Below, one piece after another: positions 41,601-48,148 of a stretch of 49,964 bases of DNA. How positions within the stretch are numbered: position 1 is the first letter of the stretch; each line of letters opens with the position of its first letter. This stretch comes from a virus. The position numbers were made by a program, and so were the translations under genes. The stretch spans positions 1 to 49,964 of IMG/VR virus record IMGVR_UViG_3300009164_000109, one strand, 5' to 3'. A model generated the notes under the pieces. The model was not told the origin of the DNA, did not search any database, and saw only the letters and a program-made list of their open reading frames with translations.

Positions 41601-43357
41601 TCTCTGTTATTTTGAAAAGGATTATGCCAAATAATCCTCAATTGGCGACAATTATTTATTGTATTTCATACATTAGAACATTTCAAAAGGATAGTAATAG
41701 CAAATTAGGTAAGTTTAATGGTTGGAATAATAATTTCGCAACTGCGCCTTTAAATGTTGATTACGGACAAATTGATGGGACTTTTTTAAGTACCTATTCT
41801 TGTGTTAGTCTTAACCCAACTCCATCAACAAAATCGACATTACCTATTGCTAATTTTGCAACAATTGATAATTTTATCTCTTTTATGTCGGCAAGACTAC
41901 GAGAAAGAGTTCAACAAATATTAGACCTTGGTCTTGTTAAATATTATGTTTGTTATTGGCCGGTTAAAAGTGAAACTGTTTCTGAATCTTATTATGATAC
42001 CCATATTAAAGATTATGAAACAGTAAAAGAAACTTTTGACAACGCTTTAACTTCGGCACTTAGTGTTGGTATTACAACGAAGGATATAGTTGAAGATTTG
42101 AAAAATACAATAACTAATGTTGAGAGTCAAGGTTCAAGTAATGGGGTTCCTACAACTACTGCAGTGGCCTCACAATTATCTTGTCCTCCACCAATAATTA
42201 CATCATTCTCACCACTATCAGGTAATACCGGAACAATAGTTCAAGTTAATGGTACGGATTTTAATGGAACAAGTTCAATTAAAGTGAATGGGGTTAATGT
42301 ACCGTCAACAGAGTTTACAGTATTTAATGGAACTACCTTAAGATTTAATACTCCGATAGTTGGTACAGGTAATGTAGTTAATAAAGGTAAAATTATTATT
42401 ACAACACCTAATGGGGTATTTACAAGTGTTGGTGATTATACATTTGACCCATCAATTGTTGCTTCTCAGGCATCATCTCCGGGTGGTTATCAAAACCCTC
42501 AGAATCAAACTCCTAATTCACCGCAATCGGAAACTCCAAATATTAATCCTCAAACTGTGGGTAATATTACTATGATAGGAACTGAAGTTCAATTAAATGA
42601 CAGTAAAACTCAATCATTAAATGTTAAAATAAATCCACAGGAAATTGGATGGATATTATCTCCTAACGCTGATATGAGTTATACTGTTTACGAATTGGAA
42701 GAAGTAAATAATGTTGTTAGTAGAAAATATATATCAAAAAGTAAAATAGGTGTTGGTGGGCAAGTAATAAACGGGGAATTTAATGTTACCTTAAATGATG
42801 TTGAAAGTTATTTTATTAATAATATTCCAAAAATTGAAGGTAAAACACAAATAGATATTGTTTTTATTCTTAAAGCATATAGAGGACAAGAACAACCTGT
42901 TATCCAGCAATTTCCATTTAAGGTTTGGTATACTTTACCTAATCAATCTCAAGTACCTGTGAATAACATTCCATCAAATCAAACATTACCAACATTCCCA
43001 CAGAAAAAGATATCATTAATTAGACTTCCCGATTCTCCAAATTTACAAGGGGATGGGTTTAGTTATTATAATATTAAAAAACCTGCGGGCGGTTATGTCA
43101 CATATGATATTACTATTGACAATACTGAATTTAACGAACAAAATGTTAGTAATCGTAAAATTTTAGATGCTAATACATATGAAGTAGTTAATTATAGTGG
43201 AATTGGAGGAATATCAACAAATTATACTAATGAAATAACAATCAACAAATTAGGGTCATTTAGATTACAAGTTGAATATAGACCATACGGATTTACCAAC
43301 CCAATTGGGGGTGAAGTATTAGTACAAACAATACTAAGTGATGTTTTCACTTTATAA
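35657..43357 (+). CDS. Giant baseplate hub-type structural protein
   Basis: At 2566 aa, this is the largest protein in the window. Near residues 1863-1892 it has GPYMIQQVEHVIQPGQFQ followed by TSFQGIRQG, the final strand pattern of baseplate hub/gpD-like beta domains. Near residues 2175-2265 it has a TIG/IPT Ig-like domain (ITSFSPLSGNTGTIVQVNG). Long Asn/Tyr-rich regions of unknown fold make up the rest. Hub plus host-contact modules in one chain is the likely design. It ends the tail operon. Confidence 0.6.
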   Translation: MAGNLRADNSGDILVEFDYNNIIVVDPNKTIDSQGKIQERLIDHESLVMFANLEAEVLPRTKLAVGGSPEDRIRTISVAKMNFLKPTKDSFLGVGYYDELTGDNSTKFKADNQMKEKTTVPTDGTKPYNTISPADLTNVFDNGLLGITSINITTNSSFVPSVSMKLEDVQGKALFSLGNNSPYAAFFNLPYPPFYLTLKGYYGQAIRYQLNLEKFHATFNTFSGNYQVDLQFKGYKFNVLNEISMGHLMAVPHMYGQTFNISTTPGGTQESNKDAESQSKVQGVVSKNNSLSDTSIVSQIVSEKGYQKIVEVYSEYKSKGLIPNDLPELTLFQLMTKLSTFENNIMDSFPKAKVEPLTNIRNYKEVLKQYFSAVRGANISWFNTYLDPKPIVLNNTNEKVYIFKKLTQGEKETASKLLESYVNKFNKALFENATLGKNGTSPIPNPIKFVNLIIDPPADGSINWKETIRLQTGKVLPTEEDIITLKEQIYQTKIPVLVATEVNGKQTTEVVNSSFFIFEGNGRFDNQISLLETDANKKLSEYESLISAELLRKIEDTDTGLGFKPTVRNMIAVVMASAEAFVRLLDDVHTNAWNVKYDPVRKQAIMDNPSSAQSSETRQNVKISTSAKESNQGLSNSEEPVYPWPLFFVETPEDKKGRFQLKYIADPTVVNLTQGYLFDKWPEVEFVEEYMKGLTQKFTIPIAPPPLDNERDTNRININAIEFPSAGLPYVNKEEVKFFYEIWERQFLTSHYSGLIRANSNQIDELIKLNVEAEVNNIVNGLGVSSPYLTLKLKNYNLKANSYPQFLSTISNNGTGRAYQDYIRDFFVTPYIKNLVDNSYSILSTSDIGKIPQVSTKSLALETLLKNASNEPLVVDTLPYTDPTWCLTNLSSSKKSAGNEVYNTKKTLKIFEPRKIISNFNDVYDFTTNRPVTNFSFYQNQNPSLVASQFNSSNPYGFVDFYKGQEPKNFIATEGYCDFTTPTNQLPFKTTTSMLNTPYFVNSILNGVQNNRTSDPYPYIQSAYLFLNSLPLATLRERYKTKTNTIPDELDYISSCFKKFGAIHKLPYAWILKYGSIWHRYKKYKETNVDILLSAWTNFDYKTNYSPILSSITQTYQFNYNEAPISITLQQETTTTANMNVGFYPKVINDFNVFYNGFELYENYTNLEIENSVKGGMKLYNFSDSSIFAIQNGKTLNVKTFSVLLSSGNYYPDVNCNPISNTKGTDYYVVPSFGNPLNQSKIACVDNLTTDPITKVNLTSNPNVYNGSVRTLWSAPNYGYFDNNQIAYPQPDSYINLINNGETQSPLYFLNGDNYTKIEEIFAVFEKKILDSFEQEFLNFSKPITNSSTITQVAQFDISVVNVEDNFKNFQSLFRNLMTVPIQGKGVSDLEYFSNTIGNQYNVFQAGIKDFINYDVLFRYGNPSNYRRRIFDSYLSHNNTQKVVDPIEFQPYVPNTLPTRSSSLSLSQSQILNARAWLALETEVGFSTINNVVYSSTGSYITDFFIDNNIQFTVENVVLLAPIIKMYATQKLKNPNTTVSQFQSQINQYLTNESVLQENFLNLVLDGVRNKLPNQQQLPEKTIQSAIDGQQSKVENYEVFKALNDKWISGGDYKTKTLFEDILFLDRASRNIGDTILLDIFEMRNMFNKESINESMSVYTFISGLLIKNNFTVMNLPSYINFYNVQDVDGTTIPNKAEGSLEFANNLWGTFLNVDYRKSSSKMVCFYVGKPSQYLDLPKGNFRFRDDAFDMSRASENPLIENQVGKKDWGVSNKCVGFTVDIGIRNQNVFYSFNVSQDNGTATSESIATQLNMVDQASGKNVATQSASLYNLYKQRSYKCTVICLGNALLQPTMYFNLRHVPMFNGPYMIQQVEHVIQPGQFQTSFQGIRQGVYDLPAIDNFIQSINQNLLTKVEGLLKIKKDTINVLSASTESNKSNNIVQSANNTKGTTNECENKLLKIYLDKKYQSTNAVLTGMTPTEFSVILKRIMPNNPQLATIIYCISYIRTFQKDSNSKLGKFNGWNNNFATAPLNVDYGQIDGTFLSTYSCVSLNPTPSTKSTLPIANFATIDNFISFMSARLRERVQQILDLGLVKYYVCYWPVKSETVSESYYDTHIKDYETVKETFDNALTSALSVGITTKDIVEDLKNTITNVESQGSSNGVPTTTAVASQLSCPPPIITSFSPLSGNTGTIVQVNGTDFNGTSSIKVNGVNVPSTEFTVFNGTTLRFNTPIVGTGNVVNKGKIIITTPNGVFTSVGDYTFDPSIVASQASSPGGYQNPQNQTPNSPQSETPNINPQTVGNITMIGTEVQLNDSKTQSLNVKINPQEIGWILSPNADMSYTVYELEEVNNVVSRKYISKSKIGVGGQVINGEFNVTLNDVESYFINNIPKIEGKTQIDIVFILKAYRGQEQPVIQQFPFKVWYTLPNQSQVPVNNIPSNQTLPTFPQKKISLIRLPDSPNLQGDGFSYYNIKKPAGGYVTYDITIDNTEFNEQNVSNRKILDANTYEVVNYSGIGGISTNYTNEITINKLGSFRLQVEYRPYGFTNPIGGEVLVQTILSDVFTL

Positions 43358-43367
43358 CATAACGATA

Positions 43368-43375
43368 TATTTATA
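43368..43375 (+). promoter_or_regulatory. Candidate TATTTATA promoter
   Basis: TATTTATA followed by ATAAAAAC, 14 bases before ATG 43390; also readable as TATATTTA one step upstream. Confidence 0.45.
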
Positions 43376-43389
43376 ATAAAAACAATTTT

Positions 43390-43614
43390 ATGAACATAAA
43401 ATCAGCATTAGACAACTATCTTGGAAAATCAACAAGATTTTCACAAGAAGACAACGGAGACGGGACACAACAAGTTTGTGATTTAGACACAGGTAGCTGT
43501 TACACAGTAAGAGAAAGAGATGGACTTATTGAAAGAGCGGGACATCAAACAACAATTAACAGAAAAGTTAGAGTTGAGACTGCGAGTGGAATTAAACAAT
43601 TATTAAACGGATAA
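43390..43614 (+). CDS. Conserved small phage protein
   Basis: The 74-aa protein has DGTQQVCDLDTGSCYTVRER and DGLIERAGHQTTINRKVRVET, ending SGIKQLLNG. The two Cys (in VCDLDTGSC) could form a small loop or bind metal. I recognise the pattern as common among uncultured phage proteins but know no function. It is 6 bases upstream of the next gene, so both are probably co-expressed late. Confidence 0.55.
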   Translation: MNIKSALDNYLGKSTRFSQEDNGDGTQQVCDLDTGSCYTVRERDGLIERAGHQTTINRKVRVETASGIKQLLNG

Positions 43615-43620
43615 TTAAAA

Positions 43621-44319
43621 ATGAGTTTAGATAGAAAATTAATACAAGAAATTACAAGGTATCATAATATTAATAATTATATTATGGAACAGACTGCGGT
43701 TGAACCTGAAACTCCTATCGAGGATGAATTAGGAGCTTTAACACCACCACCGGCACCACCGGGAGAAGAAATTACACCGGCTCCGGCACCATCTGAAGCG
43801 GTTCCACCACCAGCACCTGGTGGTATACCACAAGCAATTGATGTTGCAAGTGACCCCGATGTGGAAAAAATTGATGATGAGGGTAGTTCTGAAGAATCAA
43901 CAGATGATAGTGGAAGTGAAGAACTTGAAATTACTGATTTAGTTAATTCTCAAAAAAATATTGAAACCAAACAAGATGAATATTTTGAAAACTTATTCAG
44001 TCAACTCTCTAACTTAGAGGCCAAATTAGGGGAGATGGATAATGTAATGAACAAACTAAACTCACTTGAAACTAAAATTGAAAAATATCGAGAAAAAACA
44101 CCTCAAGAGAAATTAGAATTGAGAAGTTACGATTCATACCCCTTCAATCAAAAATTATCTCAATTTTTTGATGACAAACAAGATGAGATGGAAATGACCG
44201 GAAAAAATGAATATGTCTTAACTTCCGACGAAGTTGAAGATATTAACTCAAGTGATATTAAAAATTCTTTCCAACCTGGCTCTCAACGAGATGAATATAA
44301 ACCCTCATTCAAACGATAA
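43621..44319 (+). CDS. Acidic Pro-rich coiled-coil protein, possible scaffold/internal protein
   Basis: The 232-aa product has an N-terminus MSLDRKLIQEITRYHNI with LIQE and IME sites that fit prohead-protease cleavage, a Pro/Ala/Glu-rich segment (residues 24-70), an acidic Ser/Glu stretch (78-105) and a coiled coil (about 110-160). This composition resembles T4 scaffold or internal core proteins. There is no catalytic motif. A terminator follows. The role as a scaffold is inferred from composition only. Confidence 0.45.
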   Translation: MSLDRKLIQEITRYHNINNYIMEQTAVEPETPIEDELGALTPPPAPPGEEITPAPAPSEAVPPPAPGGIPQAIDVASDPDVEKIDDEGSSEESTDDSGSEELEITDLVNSQKNIETKQDEYFENLFSQLSNLEAKLGEMDNVMNKLNSLETKIEKYREKTPQEKLELRSYDSYPFNQKLSQFFDDKQDEMEMTGKNEYVLTSDEVEDINSSDIKNSFQPGSQRDEYKPSFKR

Positions 44320-44330
44320 TAAAAAACTTC

Positions 44331-44358
44331 AAAGGTGTCTCAATAGACACCTTTTTTA
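44331..44358 (+). terminator. Terminator upstream of gene 32
   Basis: AAAGGTGTCT, 4-base loop, AGACACCTTT, then T-run. It separates the late genes from the replication block. Confidence 0.92.
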
Positions 44359-44360
44359 AT

Positions 44361-44391
44361 TTGACTTTTCCCGATTTATCACTTATGTTTA
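44361..44391 (+). promoter_or_regulatory. Candidate promoter and leader for gp32
   Basis: TTG at 44361, 20 bases, TATGTTTA at 44384-44391. It can also be read as TTGACT-N17-TATGTT. The following leader to 44423 is an unstructured AU repeat with TTTAACA motifs. Confidence 0.45.
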
Positions 44392-44423
44392 TCTAACAAT
44401 TTAACAATTTAATTATTTAACAC

Positions 44424-45275
44424 ATGAGTTCATTAGACGCCGTATTGGCACAGTACGAAAATTCAAAACAATCAGGGGGCGGGGCCCAAGGAAAAATGTC
44501 GCAAGACGAAAGAATGAAAAAATATTTTGCACTTATCTTATCGGATAAAGAGCAATCTGGACAAAGAAGAGTTAGAATCCTACCTACAAGTGATGGTTCA
44601 TCACCATTTAAGGAAGCTTGGTATCATGAGATACAAGTTGGAGGACAATGGCAAAAATTCTACGACCCGGGAAAAAATGATAACGAGCGTTCACCTTTAA
44701 ATGAGGTTTACGAAGAGTTAATCTCAACCGGAAAAGAATCCGACAAACAATTAGCTGCTCAGTATCGTTCTCGTAAATTCTATATCGTAAAAGTTATCGA
44801 TAGAGATAATGAGGACCACGGAGTTAAATTTTGGAGATTCAAACATAACTACAAAAATGATGGTATCTTAGATAAAATCATTCCAATTTGGAGAAATAAA
44901 GGTGATATTACCCTCCCTAAAGAGGGTAGAGATTTAATCATTGAATTAACAAAGGCTAAAACTCCAAAAGGAAAAGAATACACGAGTGTTTCTACAATCA
45001 TGTATGAAGATAAAGGTCCTGTACATACGGACCAAGCACAATTAGATGCTTGGATTAATGATGAATTAACTTGGTTAGACGTTTACTCTAAAAAACCTGT
45101 TGAATACCTTGAAGCGATTGCTCGCGGGGAAACTCCAAGATGGGATTCAGATAAAGGTGGATATTCTTACGAAAGTGATTCAGTTGGTACAGAGTCTTTC
45201 GGAGGGGCTAAATCAAATGAAACTCCTATTGACCCACAAATGAATGATTTACCTGATGAAGAGCTTCCATTCTAA
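44424..45275 (+). CDS. 32: Single-stranded DNA-binding protein (gp32-like)
   Basis: The 283-aa protein has the gp32 plan: a basic N-terminal region (DERMKKYFALILSDKEQSGQ), a core OB fold (RVRILPTSDGSSPFKEAWYH, KFYIVKVIDRDNED) and an acidic tail ending DLPDEELPF. There is no cysteine, so the zinc site of T4 gp32 (C77, C87, C90) is missing. The tail should contact partners such as polymerase, UvsX and helicase. It is followed by a strong hairpin without T-run, which may stabilise the mRNA. Confidence 0.93.
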   Translation: MSSLDAVLAQYENSKQSGGGAQGKMSQDERMKKYFALILSDKEQSGQRRVRILPTSDGSSPFKEAWYHEIQVGGQWQKFYDPGKNDNERSPLNEVYEELISTGKESDKQLAAQYRSRKFYIVKVIDRDNEDHGVKFWRFKHNYKNDGILDKIIPIWRNKGDITLPKEGRDLIIELTKAKTPKGKEYTSVSTIMYEDKGPVHTDQAQLDAWINDELTWLDVYSKKPVEYLEAIARGETPRWDSDKGGYSYESDSVGTESFGGAKSNETPIDPQMNDLPDEELPF

Positions 45276-45289
45276 AATAAAATAATAAA

Positions 45290-45322
45290 ACTTGGACAGT
45301 AAGACATACTTATTGTCCAAGT
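45290..45322 (+). promoter_or_regulatory. Long hairpin after gene 32 without a T-run
   Basis: A 14-bp stem (ACTTGGACAGTAAG paired with CTTATTGTCCAAGT, one G-T pair) and a 5-base loop. The lack of a T-run argues against a standard terminator; RNA processing or 3' stabilisation is more likely. Confidence 0.6.
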
Positions 45323-45339
45323 ATTAATAATATTATTAT

Positions 45340-45636
45340 ATGACATTTAAAGAAGAAATTGATTTACAATTGAGGGACAATAAAATGTTGTCTTATGAAA
45401 TTTTAAGTCAACTAAAAGATAAAACTTACTTTTCAGGTAGGAGTAAACAAATTGGTGATAGCGTTTTATTTGGGATGTTAGACGAGGAGACCAATGAAGA
45501 GGGTGTAATTAGTAGTCGGATAATTACTTTTCATGAAGAAGAGATTGATGTACTATATGAAGAGGACCCTTCAAAATACAATAGAAATAAAACAAACAAA
45601 TTACCACACATTAAAAAAATAGAAAATGGCGATTAA
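45340..45636 (+). CDS. Hypothetical small protein between gp32 and UvsX
   Basis: The 98-aa protein is acidic and helical (EEIDLQLRDNKMLSYEILSQ) with a C-terminal segment of alternating Lys and Glu. I recognise no family. It overlaps the uvsX start by 11 bases, so it is in the recombination operon; a helper role for recombinase loading would be a guess only. Confidence 0.5.
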   Translation: MTFKEEIDLQLRDNKMLSYEILSQLKDKTYFSGRSKQIGDSVLFGMLDEETNEEGVISSRIITFHEEEIDVLYEEDPSKYNRNKTNKLPHIKKIENGD

Positions 45637-46627
45637 GAAAAACGATTTTAAATCAATTAAAGATAAATTCTCTGTATCGGCAAAATATAAACCACAAAGA
45701 TTTTTTGACTTAGGTCCGGACTTCTTGGATGCGGTTGGTTTACCGGGGCCTGCTATTGGACATATTAATATGTTTTTAGGACACTCTGATACGGGCAAAA
45801 CAACTGCGCTTGTGAAAACTGCTGTTGATGCTCAAAAGAAAGGTATTCTTCCCGTGTTTATTATAACAGAACAGAAATGGTCGTTCGAACACGCTAAGTT
45901 AATGGGGTTTGATTGTGAAGAGGTGGTTGATGAACAGACAGGAGAGTTAGATTGGGATGGTTTTTATATATTCAATAATAATTTTAATTATATTGAACAA
46001 ATCACGGACTATATCAATAATTTATTGGACGAACAAGAGAAAGGTAATTTAGATTACAGTTTATGTTTTATGTGGGATTCAGTTGGTTCTGTACCTTGTA
46101 AAATGACTTATGAAGGTAAGGGTGGTAAGCAACATAATGCGTCCGCACTAGCTGATAAAATTGGTATGGGTATTAATCAGAGAATTTCAGGGTCTCGTAA
46201 ATCAGACTCTAAATATGAAAATACTTTAATCATTGTAAACCAACCATGGGTGGAGTTACCGGATAATCCTTTCGGTCAACCTAAAATTAAGGCTAAAGGT
46301 GGAGAGGCGATTTGGTTAAACTCATCATTAGTTTATTTGTTTGGAAATCAAAAAGGTGCGGGTACTACTAAAATAACCGCGACTAAAGATAAACGAACAA
46401 TTAAATTTGCATCAAGGACTAAAGTATCTGTCATGAAAAATCACATTAATGGACTTGGATATGACGATGGAAAGATTATCGTTACACCTCACGGATTCAT
46501 TGCAGGTAAAGACAGTGCGGAGGAAAAAACAAATATTGAAAAATATAAAAAAGAATATGCAGAATATTGGAAAGATATCATCGGAACTGACGGTGACTTT
46601 GACCTAAAAGAAGAAAAAGAAGATTAG
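45626..46627 (+). CDS. uvsX: UvsX/RecA-like recombinase
   Basis: The 333-aa protein is a strand-exchange ATPase. Walker A is GHSDTGKTT (52-60), Walker B is LCFMWDS (146-152), and an L2-type segment lies at residues about 168-190. The final residues DFDLKEEKED are acidic, as in T4 UvsX. Shorter than T4 UvsX (391 aa). It forms filaments on ssDNA and works with gp32 and the helicases in recombination-dependent replication. The start lies within the preceding gene's 3' end. Confidence 0.93.
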   Translation: MAIKKNDFKSIKDKFSVSAKYKPQRFFDLGPDFLDAVGLPGPAIGHINMFLGHSDTGKTTALVKTAVDAQKKGILPVFIITEQKWSFEHAKLMGFDCEEVVDEQTGELDWDGFYIFNNNFNYIEQITDYINNLLDEQEKGNLDYSLCFMWDSVGSVPCKMTYEGKGGKQHNASALADKIGMGINQRISGSRKSDSKYENTLIIVNQPWVELPDNPFGQPKIKAKGGEAIWLNSSLVYLFGNQKGAGTTKITATKDKRTIKFASRTKVSVMKNHINGLGYDDGKIIVTPHGFIAGKDSAEEKTNIEKYKKEYAEYWKDIIGTDGDFDLKEEKED

Positions 46628-46653
46628 ATATTATTCACCTTTAAATCACCAAT

Positions 46654-47655
46654 GTGATTAAAACATTATTAATTGACGGGTCCAACTTAATGAAGATTGG
46701 ATTCCACGGAGTAAAAGACCTCTACAGTGACGGAAGTCACTTAGGGGCAATTTACCACTTTATCAATACCATTCGAAAATTCCTTGAAGAACATAACTAT
46801 GATAAGGTAGTTGTATTTTGGGATGCCGAACATAGTTCATCCACCCGGAAAGAACTTTATCCACAATACAAAGGAAATAGAAAACAAGATATGAATGAGT
46901 ATAAACTTGAATCATATCTAACTCAAAACGCTCGTATTAAAGAATATCTTGAAGAAGTATTTGTTAGACAAGTTGAGATGAGTTATAATGAGGCCGATGA
47001 TTTAATTGCTCATTATTGTCAAATGTCGATTGATGAAGAGATTACCATTTTTTCATCAGATAAAGACCTTACACAACTTATCTCGGATAAAGTATCCGTT
47101 TACTCACCAAACTTAAAACAGTACTTTAAACAGGGTGATATGATTACCATCAATAAAGTTCAAATCCCACACTATAATGTCTTAACTTGTAAGATTCTTA
47201 CAGGAGATAATTCTGATAATATTAATGGTATTGAAGGTTTAGGTGAAAAAACTTTAGTTAAATTATTCCCTGATATGCTGGTTAAACCATGCACTATGGA
47301 CGAAATACGAGTTAATGCCGGGATTCTCACGCAAGTAAAAAAATCAAAAGTATTAGAAAATATTTTGATTGGTAAAACAAAAAATGGTATACTTGGTGAA
47401 GAGTTTTACTTAACAAACAAAAAAATAGTCGATTTATCTAACCCTTTAATTACAGAAAATGCAAAAGAATTAGTAAACCAAATTATTACCGATACGATTG
47501 ACCCCACCGATAGGGGATATAAAAATCTAATGAGACTTATGATGGAAGATGGTCTCTTTAAATATCTTCCAAAAAATGATGAGGCTTGGGTTAATTTCCT
47601 AAGACCATTTATGAAATTAACGAGAAAAGAAAAAAGAAACACAAACAAAAACTAA
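46654..47655 (+). CDS. FEN/RNase H-like 5'-3' exonuclease
   Basis: The 333-aa protein starts with GTG (an overlapping ATG is followed directly by a stop). It has acidic active-site residues in LLIDGSN (D8), FWDAEH (D57), NEADDL (113-116), SSDKD (136, 138) and TGDNSDNINGIEGLGEKT (D185, D188), the order of PIN-like flap nucleases such as T4 RNase H. It would remove RNA primers and flaps during lagging-strand synthesis. It follows uvsX by 26 bases in the same operon. Confidence 0.88.
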   Translation: MIKTLLIDGSNLMKIGFHGVKDLYSDGSHLGAIYHFINTIRKFLEEHNYDKVVVFWDAEHSSSTRKELYPQYKGNRKQDMNEYKLESYLTQNARIKEYLEEVFVRQVEMSYNEADDLIAHYCQMSIDEEITIFSSDKDLTQLISDKVSVYSPNLKQYFKQGDMITINKVQIPHYNVLTCKILTGDNSDNINGIEGLGEKTLVKLFPDMLVKPCTMDEIRVNAGILTQVKKSKVLENILIGKTKNGILGEEFYLTNKKIVDLSNPLITENAKELVNQIITDTIDPTDRGYKNLMRLMMEDGLFKYLPKNDEAWVNFLRPFMKLTRKEKRNTNKN

Positions 47656-47659
47656 AATT

Positions 47660-48112
47660 ATGAGAGAACAAGAAAGTACTAAGATGGAATTCTTATTGTC
47701 ATTAAACGATAATATCGTAGTTCAAAGATTCTTCAATGTAAGAGGGTATAACTCAAAGGCGAAGAATTCGATTGAATTATATGAGTTCATTGCGGAATTC
47801 AAAGAAGAAATGCAAGAATACTTGAAAATGAAAACATTGGCATATATGATGGATAACCAAGATTCAATTATGCATGACCCCACAATTATGGACACATCGT
47901 TCACTGATGGACCTGAAGTATTTAACATTTATATTAAATTAGGAGAACAGACAATTTGTCATAGAATTTTTGATGGAAAATTTTATCCACCAAAAGTTCG
48001 TTATACTGTCGATGTAAGACCTTTCTTGAAGGAAACTCTTCGAGGATTAACTGACATTTTTTCAGACAAAAAATTAAGTTACAATTATTTGGAACTTGAC
48101 TTGGCTAAGTAA
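47660..48112 (+). CDS. Hypothetical protein of the replication operon
   Basis: The 150-aa protein has VQRFFNVRGYNSKAKNSIEL at the start, a central helical EEMQEYLKMKTLAYMM and a C-terminal VRPFLKETLRGLTDIFSDKK. I do not recognise a family. It lies 4 bases after the exonuclease stop and before the replicative helicase, so a replication-linked function is plausible but unsupported. Confidence 0.55.
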   Translation: MREQESTKMEFLLSLNDNIVVQRFFNVRGYNSKAKNSIELYEFIAEFKEEMQEYLKMKTLAYMMDNQDSIMHDPTIMDTSFTDGPEVFNIYIKLGEQTICHRIFDGKFYPPKVRYTVDVRPFLKETLRGLTDIFSDKKLSYNYLELDLAK

Positions 48113-48148
48113 GTATTTAATAATACAAGGATAACTTTAAAACAATTT

